From assembly GCA_916613615.1 (NCBI GenBank), contig OU744736.1, forward strand, positions 9,745,724 through 9,809,723: a stretch of 64,000 nt of DNA. Direction: 5' to 3'. The translations under genes and the position numbers were made by a program. The stretch is from Steromphala cineraria. Taxonomy: Eukaryota > Mollusca > Gastropoda > Trochida > Trochidae. This document shows positions 57,607 to 64,000 of this stretch, piece by piece (the first letter of the stretch is position 1; each line of letters starts with the position of its first letter). Below the pieces are notes generated by a model. That model was not told where the DNA came from, searched no databases, and saw only the letters and a list, made by a program, of their open reading frames with translations.

Positions 57607-58285
57607 CTGAAATATAACAAGAAGCTATTCTAAGAACGCTTCCTCTGACGTTTTTTGAGGATGTTTCAAATTTTTAAAAGAAGTCATATATATATGTCCC
57701 AAAAAAGGGAGAGTTTACTTGTTGTATCTCATGTTTAACATTAGGTCAATAACTTTTTAAACTTTTTGGTTTTAAAATTTAAAACGTTGAAAAAGAATTT
57801 TTTTATTGATTTTTACGAGACTGAGACACTTTTTGCAGGTGAAAAGAACAAGAGACTGCATCAACGTACTATTTCTGTAGATTTGAGACATGGGAATGTG
57901 CTTGTGAACATTCTTTTGAATTGAACTAGAACTATATAGATGATAAACTATCATCTTTATCAGTTGTAGCAGTTCAATTTCTAAAGAATATAATCTCATT
58001 TAGCTCTAAATGATAATTGCTTTTATTGAAACCATTCGCACTGTCCTTTATGTTCTTCCTCACCTTTCTTCCTCTACTTACTTCCGCTTATTAATGACGT
58101 AACTTCCTGCTAATTAATGACGTCATGTTGTCATGACGATGCTGACGTCACTTTCTTTCTTCTTCCCGCTCAACCTTCTACTGCACGCAGCCATTTTGGT
58201 GTGAAATTCTTTTTGGCGAATTTTGTTGCTTATTTGTCTTTCCATCACGTTTATTGTACCTCTATTGTTTTCTTCTTCACACATA

Positions 58286-59260
58286 ATGCCACCCAAACGT
58301 CAGGCCGCAAGGAAACATAAATGTATCGGGAAACAGAGAAGAACGGACGTGCAAGTAAATGAGTCAGGTGAGTTTGCTAGCCATTATGAATTTTTACGAC
58401 CCCCTTCTACCGTAACTAATGTACATGTGGATTCATCCCTCTTGGTGCCGCCTCCAGCGAAAAATGTAAGTTCTCCTGCCGCCACATCCAGTAATGAGCA
58501 CGACATTCATGGAACATCGGCACATCAGCTTTTGTCGCACTTTGGGGCGATTCTAAATAAATCTAACTCCAATCTTTTCAATTCAGTAGCTGAAATAACA
58601 TCACCCAGTGTTCCCGCCAGAGTCGGTCAAAATACCGAGGTATGCTCGCCGATTAACGGTGAGGGAATCCCGACTGACGTCACACCATCGAGCCCGCCGA
58701 TTGGTCAACCTGTCACGGGGAATCCCCTGTCCTACACTGCCGACAACATTGGTGTCCACGTCAAACAGACCTTGAAAGAAAAGATCTGGAACGGCGAGTA
58801 CGTGGATTTGGCAGTCCTGACCGAACGGGGGATGGATAACGAAGAAGATGAAGGTTTTCGGATGGTGACAGACAGCATGGGAAAAATCACGTTTAAGCGC
58901 GTACAGCACACGCACTCACGTAAGTCAATGGGTATTGGTGCTTGGACATTCGGTTTTCATGTTTACATGTCTGTTTACCTTGAAAAACATGTATCTTCTT
59001 CCACAGTACAGGGTATGCTTTCCTACATCGAGACGGTAAAGAATGCTGCGTCAACCTTTGACGGATGGAGTATGTATGACAAGCAATTCCGTTGCAGGAT
59101 GGCACGCGACCCGACCAGACAATGGGGCAGAATCGACGGCGAGTTGTGGTTGCAATACATGATCCCCCAGGCAAACCGCCCAAGGATCATGTCAGGTAAT
59201 GGGGCTAGCACTCTCTCAGGGAATAATTCTGCTAAAACTTTTCCAGCGCACATTTGCTGA
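58286..59260 (+). CDS. Ngaro ORF1, gag-like protein
   Basis: 324 aa, intact. A basic N-terminus (MPPKRQAARKHKC), a long Ser/Pro-rich linker, then a conserved C-terminal part (VKQTLKEKIWNGEYVDLAVL; FDGWSMYDKQFRCRMARDPT; WGRIDGELWLQYM) as found in ORF1 of YR retroelements. No zinc knuckle visible. The start was chosen at MPPKRQ; the frame is open to an upstream Met at 58,223. Role inferred: capsid or nucleoprotein. Confidence 0.75.
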   Translation: MPPKRQAARKHKCIGKQRRTDVQVNESGEFASHYEFLRPPSTVTNVHVDSSLLVPPPAKNVSSPAATSSNEHDIHGTSAHQLLSHFGAILNKSNSNLFNSVAEITSPSVPARVGQNTEVCSPINGEGIPTDVTPSSPPIGQPVTGNPLSYTADNIGVHVKQTLKEKIWNGEYVDLAVLTERGMDNEEDEGFRMVTDSMGKITFKRVQHTHSRKSMGIGAWTFGFHVYMSVYLEKHVSSSTVQGMLSYIETVKNAASTFDGWSMYDKQFRCRMARDPTRQWGRIDGELWLQYMIPQANRPRIMSGNGASTLSGNNSAKTFPAHIC

Positions 59261-59275
59261 GATTTCAACAAGGGG

Positions 59276-60360
59276 ACATAATAATAAATAATAATAATAA
59301 TAGTCCACTTGTATCGCGCATTAACTCCATGCGCAATGCATGCTCGAAGCGCACAACGTTCATTTCGAGAAGATAGATTTGAAAAGATGAGTTTTTAGTC
59401 TAGATTTGAAGACGGATAGTGAGGGTGAAGTTTTCAGATCAATTGGAAGACTGTTCCATTCTTTTGCAGCAGAGAATGAGAACGATCGATGGCCATAGTT
59501 CACTGATTTGACGTTGGGTACCACCAGTAGTTGTTGGGAATTTGAGCGTAGGCTTCTTGATGGTGTTTATGCCTGAAGAAGGTCGGCAAGGTATTTCGGT
59601 GCTGAGCCACTGAGACAGTTGTAGACGATGCATAGTAGCTTGTACTTGATGCGGCAATTCAAGGCAGCCAGTGTAAATCCTTAAGCACAGGGGTGATATG
59701 TTCGTGCTTCTTAGTGAGAGTGACAATCCTGGCTGCAGAGTTCTGTACTCGCTGTAGTTTGTCTATCAGATTCTTCGGAGCACCTGCGAGGAGACTATTG
59801 CAATAGTCCAAACGTGTCATGATGAGGGACATCACAAGGGTTGCTGTCGAATCTGTGGTCAGGTATTTTCTGATGTTCCCGATGTTGCGGAGTTGAAAGT
59901 AGCAAGTCCTGGATGTATGGGTAACATGGCGTTCCATTGTCAGTTGCGAGTCCAACACTACACCTAGATCTTTGACATCCTCAGAGAGATTGACAACAGA
60001 GTCCCAAACTCTAATAGATTGGAGTTTGGTTTTGGATACTCTTGTCTTCGGCCCAACCAGGATGCACTCCGTCTTTTCATCATTCAGCTTAAGCTTGTTT
60101 CCAATCATCCAATCTTTGATGTCACTGCAGCATGTTGCAATCTGTTCCGCTGCATCATTGGCTTCTTCCGGTTCACTGTTGAAGAGGGAAGCAATCTGAC
60201 TATCATCAGCATAGAAATGCCTGTTGACATGATGTTCTTCAATAAGATGACCTAGCTCAGCAGTGTATAAAGTGAACAAGACTGGGCCTAGGACTGAACC
60301 CTGGGGGACTCCAAACTTCATTTCCTCGGGAACAGAAAATACCCCATTGATATAGACGGA
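59276..60360 (-). mobile_element. LINE insertion (CR1/L2-like), 5'-truncated
   Basis: The minus strand encodes the RT core [20 protein letters not shown] and [33 protein letters not shown], then LHWLP. After a frameshift near 59,660 it continues with the C-terminal RLKTHLF-type end (EWNSLPIDLKTS). The 3' end is an ATT/TAA microsatellite (59,280-59,303 on plus), typical of CR1/L2-like LINEs. Fingers and endonuclease are absent, so it was 5'-truncated on insertion into the Ngaro element. Confidence 0.85.
59659..60321 (-). pseudogene. LINE reverse transcriptase fragment
   Basis: A 220-codon open segment of RT palm to thumb including the catalytic F-Y-A-D-D box. It lacks the upstream endonuclease and fingers, and the downstream tail is out of frame. 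Confidence 0.85.
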
Positions 60361-60482
60361 TCATTCCAGTACACCCTGCAGATTTTGAATTACTTGGTAT
60401 TTATTTCCAGGGCAGTTATTTCTTTGATAAATGTTTGCCATTTGGCTGTTCTATTTCATGTTCAATATTTGAAATGTTAAGT

Positions 60483-61490
60483 TCTTTTTTGCAGTGGTGT
60501 CTACTGCAAAAGACGACCAATAAAGAGATAATGCACTACTTAGATGACTTCCTGACTGGAGGCCGGTAGGGTACTGAGGAATGCCACAACAACCTGACAG
60601 CATGTTTGCAGTTGATGGATGAGTTTGGTGTACCAGTCGCTCCAGAAAAGACAGTGCAACCTTCAACATGCTTATAGTTCCTCGGTCTAGTTATTGACAC
60701 GGCGGTAGGGGAAGTGAGAATTCCCCAAGTCAAAATCCAGGAAGTAACGACACAGGTGACACAATTACTTTCGCTGGAGGCAAAGAATGTGACAAAACGT
60801 GAATTACAGTCATTAGTAGGTAAATTGAATTTCATTTGCAGGGCAATCCCAATGGGGAGGGCATTTTGTCGTCGACTGATCAACCAATTCAGCATGGTCA
60901 AAGCACAACATCATCGCATCCGTCTCACACATGCTGTGAAAGAGGATCTCCAAATGTGGTTACATTTCATGTTTCATTACAATGGTATTTCAATATTTCA
61001 GACACCGAATTGGGATGACAATGATTCCCTGCAACTCTTCACAGACGCGGCAGGCAGTGCTGGGTTTGGAATATACTTCCAGGGTCACTGGGCCTGTGGT
61101 GTCTGGCCGAGGGAATGGGTGAACTCAAACATCACCAGGGACATGACATTCCTGGAGTTATTCCCAATAGTGTTGTCACTCAAACTGTGGGGTAAGGCTT
61201 TAGCAAACAGAAAGGTTATCTTCCACTGCGATAACCAGGCGGTGGTGGAGGTTATCAACAAACAGTCATGCAAATCACCAAGGGTGATGACTCTGGTAAG
61301 ACAGATGGTCTTGATTTGCCTCAATTTTAACATTCTCTTCAAGTCTAAATACATAAATACACATGACAATGTGATTGCTGATGCTCTTTCGAGATTTCAG
61401 TGGGCACGCTTCCGAGAGATGGCACCGAACGCAGACCAACTACCAGTGCAGTTGCCCAGGGACATGTGGCAGATCTCGACAGAGAAGTGA
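60483..61490 (+). pseudogene. Ngaro reverse transcriptase/RNase H
   Basis: Starts in the RT palm with HYLDDFLTGG (catalytic Y-L-D-D at about 60,537-60,548) and continues through EFGVPVAPEKT and FLGLVID. Two in-frame TAG codons lie at 60,567 and 60,675. RNase H follows intact: LFTDAAGSAGFGIYF, FLELFPIVLSL, VIFHCDNQAVVEVIN and NVIADALSRF, holding the D-E-D-D residues. RT fingers upstream are missing, replaced by the LINE and unidentified sequence. Confidence 0.85.
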
Positions 61491-62365
61491 ACAGACTCCT
61501 TGACCGCTCACTCTCACAGAACACTTGGTCAACTTACCAGACAGCTGTCCAATCCCTGTACAACTTTAGAGACACTCACAATCTAAATCAGGTATGGCCA
61601 GTCCCAATTGATCACCTTACCCACTTCATTGCATACATGTCTCTTAACCAACTGTCAGTAAATACGGTTAGGACTTATATTTCTGCCCTATCTACATGCC
61701 ATAAGCTTAAATCCCTACCAGATTGTACAGACCACTTTATAATCCACAAACTTCTATCTGGCATGAGTAAAGGCAATTCCCCTAAGGACACCCACCAACC
61801 TATTACAATTAACCTCCTACAAGCTATCCTAACCAACTTGCCCTTTGTTTGCTTGTCTATTTTCGAAACATGTTTATTCTCAGCAGTGTTCCGGGTTGCC
61901 TTCTTTGGCTTCTTCAGAGTTGGCGAACTGGTGCAAAGTAAACCTGGACAAACAGGCATAGCCAGGGAAGATATAACTCTCGCACAAGATCTCGGGCAAG
62001 TAACATTCCTACTGCGGCACTCTAAAGGAGACAGAGTGCAACATGGAGCGGCGGAAACACTGAATGCCATTCCGGGGCATCATCTCTGTCCAGTGCCGGG
62101 TATGCAACAATACCTCGATATCCACCCAGAGGGAGCAAATTCAGCATTTGTACATTTTGATCACTCTAACCTAACAAGATATTAATTTCAGGCGGTGTTG
62201 AAGAAGGCTTTGGCTCATAGCGGAATCCCAGCAGATAACTTTAAATCTCACTCTTTCAGGATAGGCGCAGTGACCTCAGCGGCCGCAAACGGCGTTTCCG
62301 CCGACATAATAAAAAAACTGAGTAGATGGGGGTCTAATGCTTATTTCACTTATATACGTTTATAA
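61400..62365 (+). pseudogene. Ngaro tyrosine recombinase with one nonsense codon
   Basis: Overlaps the RNase H end by about 90 nt in another frame. The N-terminal core-binding domain (SQNTWSTYQTAVQSLYNFRD) is followed by the catalytic domain: Arg in FFGFFRVGELV, H-x-x-R in KSHSFRIGAVTS, and the nucleophile region WGSNAYFTYIRL before the natural stop at 62,363. A single in-frame TAA at 62,183 (after SNLTRY), explicable as C-to-T in CAA, interrupts it before the HxxR motif. Otherwise all catalytic residues are present. Confidence 0.85.
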
Positions 62366-62414
62366 TTGCATGTACTTTCATTCAAAGAAACTCTTTGCCG
62401 TTTACGTTTATGTT

Positions 62415-62873
62415 GCAGTTTGGCTTGTGGGCTCGAGCTATTTGGCGAGAGCAAGTCAACATGTGGCGCGAGACACCCGGTTGACATCCTGTCTGTGGCT
62501 GGCCAGGGGTGGGATGCGGTGGCAACATTTCACCAGGACCGTCGAGAACCAACTTAAACGGACCACTCAGCATCCCAGGGCCCTCATCGTCCACCTTGGT
62601 TCTAACGACCTGGGCTCCACCAAGGCCAGCGAGCTTTACCTGGACATCCACGCCGACCTGCTGCGGATCAAGCTCCTGATGCCAGAAACTATCATCATCT
62701 GGTCATCGATGTTGCCAAGGAGGCACTGGCAGGCGGCGCGGAACTTTGACGCAGTTGAACTGTCCAGGAGGAAGCTCGACAGACGGGTGTCTAACCGGGT
62801 GCGCGAGATGGGGGGAGAGGTGGTACAGCAATTTACAGACGAACTATTTCACGCTGTCTCAAAATATCTTTGA
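62415..62873 (+). CDS. Ngaro SGNH (GDSL-like) hydrolase domain
   Basis: About 150 residues: block I WLVGSSYLARA (nucleophile Ser expected), WLARGGMRWQHF, block III VHLGSNDLG and a C-terminal helical part. This SGNH-like esterase fold accompanies the tyrosine recombinase in several Ngaro-type elements; its role in the life cycle is unknown. The frame is open from 62,337, but homology starts after TTATGTTGCAG, which looks like a splice acceptor, so it may be expressed by splicing from the recombinase frame (inference). Confidence 0.75.
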   Translation, partial: AVWLVGSSYLARASQHVARDTRLTSCLWLARGGMRWQHFTRTVENQLKRTTQHPRALIVHLGSNDLGSTKASELYLDIHADLLRIKLLMPETIIIWSSMLPRRHWQAARNFDAVELSRRKLDRRVSNRVREMGGEVVQQFTDELFHAVSKYL

Positions 62874-63240
62874 CTTATCCCTATAATAATGGCTACTATA
62901 TAAATCCCTTAAAGGTTCGAGGTGGGCTGGCACTTTGTGCTTGGCGTGGATCTCGTGGGCGGCATTTAATTTTATCTTCTTCTTACTCAAAATTACAAGA
63001 TGACGGCTTCTCAGTCTGAATCTTACATCCTCACACTTATCAGTGTTAAGGAACTTTTCGAATTTAGCTTATTTATCATTATTCTCGCTGCTTCGCTTTG
63101 CTGCTGCTGCTTTCTTGCTGGTAACTCATGTTGCCCTGATTAAACACTTAGCTTAGGGCTGCCCACAGATCTGCCCACCTTTGGACCTTAACCCAATATC
63201 CTCTGTTTTATTTTATCTTGCATGCGGATGTGTTTTGATA
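62874..63240 (+). other. Ngaro 3' untranslated end
   Basis: Non-coding; includes the small direct repeat CTGCCCACAGATCTGCCCAC. I found no copy of the element's 5' end here. Confidence 0.5.
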
Positions 63241-63479
63241 ATCTATTACTTAATGTTATTAATTCGAAATAAATTTCATATTGTGCCGTTTAATTTGTAT
63301 AATTGTAATTATTAAGATTATGTAGCTAAAATGGTATTTGATCAAGTAAAGGTTTAAATATAGTGGCATGAAATCATTTTGGATAATCGTTTACACTTCT
63401 TTGATTTTGAAACTTTATAAAGGAATTTTAACCAAGATATTGATTTGTTAATCACCTTAAAATCGATTAACATGGATGT

Positions 63480-63537
63480 GACAAGATTCACTTATCCACA
63501 CAAAACTTCCTTTTTTTGCAGAACCTCCACAGCAGTT
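63480..63537 (-). pseudogene. C1q gene 3, remnant of coiled-coil exon
   Basis: Matches the 3' edge of gene 2 exon 1 (CAGAACCTCCA-AGCAGTT, plus-strand order), but homology stops after about 25 coding bases. The splice donor GTAAGT has become GGAAGT. Intron similarity to gene 2 continues leftward to about 63,241. This confirms that copy 3 is a partial duplication. Confidence 0.8.
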
Positions 63538-64000
63538 GCCAAATAATATAAGAAAACATGGCCTGATGCATTCATTAAATAGCTGCTTTTATAGACCCGA
63601 AAAAATCGATATGAACCAAAGACGGAGTCCGATATTGTTTTCCTTAATTCTATAAAACAGGTAATGACCAAATTCACCAGGCTTCTCTTGTATAGAGGTT
63701 TTCATTTTATTGGTTTACTGTATCAAAATCATCTCAATTCAGCATGATATATGTTCAAGAACTAGTCTGAAAAACGGACAGTTGTCAGTAGAGAATATTA
63801 GTAGTCTACCAATGTTCTGCTATGAATATTCAATTTAAACATTTTGCTATTATTATTTTATTTCAATGAGATCAGAGGTTTTCATTCGTTGCCATTTGCT
63901 TTGAATTTAAAGATAGTTTTTTTGTGGGTCTTTCTAAAAAATCATGCTGATATTCTTGTTATTGAAATCAGTATGTCAAAATCATAAAATATTGGTTTCA
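63538..64000. other. right edge, no feature recognised
   Basis: AT-rich, no homology to the C1q copies and no frame of note. Confidence 0.5.

Larger units (their letters stand above)
57995..63240 (+). mobile_element. Ngaro-like tyrosine-recombinase retrotransposon in C1q pseudogene intron
   Basis: The intron of C1q gene 2 (AAAGAATAAAATCTGTTACTT and following) is split in copy 3: the left part stops at AAAGAATATAATCT (about 57,994) and the right part resumes at CTATTACTTAATG (about 63,240). The insert encodes, in order, a gag-like ORF1, RT plus RNase H, a tyrosine recombinase and an SGNH hydrolase, the arrangement described for Ngaro-type elements. The split direct repeats expected of Ngaro are not visible, so ends may be truncated. 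Two RT stops, a recombinase nonsense codon and a LINE insertion make it inactive. Confidence 0.8.

Overview
The window is eukaryotic nuclear DNA: AT-rich, gene-poor, with spliced genes (GT-AG introns), tRNA-derived SINEs, MITEs, tyrosine-recombinase retrotransposons, LINE remnants and minisatellites. The secreted coiled-coil plus C1q proteins, the SINE type and the DIRS/Ngaro elements suggest a marine lophotrochozoan, most likely a mollusc. That placement is inference; no species is claimed.

Region by region. 1-2,200: a tandem array of about 350-bp units (dimeric period about 697 bp) whose minus strand keeps open frames in the two most similar units. 2,200-10,100: no gene recognised; an inverted-repeat element lies at 8,150-8,616. 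10,176-21,453 (minus): a 12-coding-exon gene for a SEC14-like plus spectrin-repeat protein, modelled here with all splice phases consistent (about 1,011 aa, no DH-PH module). 21,454-25,118: intergenic, with a hairpin, a LINE 3' relic and a MITE. 25,119-43,236 (plus): a complete 8-exon ethanolamine kinase gene (359 aa). Its 9.2-kb last intron holds a GATG-type array, a 5.06-kb DIRS retrotransposon with inverted terminal repeats and an internal complementary region, a long 32-bp minisatellite, and an 885-bp TIR element inserted in that minisatellite. 43,237-48,100: 3' flank, a MITE, a SINE and a roughly 150-bp tandem array. 48,159-57,606 (minus): a small C1q-domain cluster with two intact two-exon genes and one pseudogene. 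The pseudogene's intron is split by a roughly 5.2-kb Ngaro-like element (57,995-63,240) carrying gag-like, RT/RNase H, tyrosine recombinase and SGNH-hydrolase frames. That element was itself hit by a LINE in the opposite orientation.

Host genes: ethanolamine kinase does the first step of the CDP-ethanolamine pathway. The SEC14/spectrin protein is probably a cytosolic scaffold or lipid-linked regulator. The C1q-domain proteins are probably secreted lectin-like recognition molecules. The genes are not evidently co-regulated. Most of the remaining sequence is mobile-element history, and nested insertions allow relative dating. The most informative points are a DIRS copy with nearly identical termini but disabled coding frames, a candidate -1 slip site just before the recombinase's catalytic tyrosine, two foldback elements sharing CAT...ATG ends and 9-bp target duplications, and a duplicated splice donor carrying a hAT-like MITE in the kinase gene.
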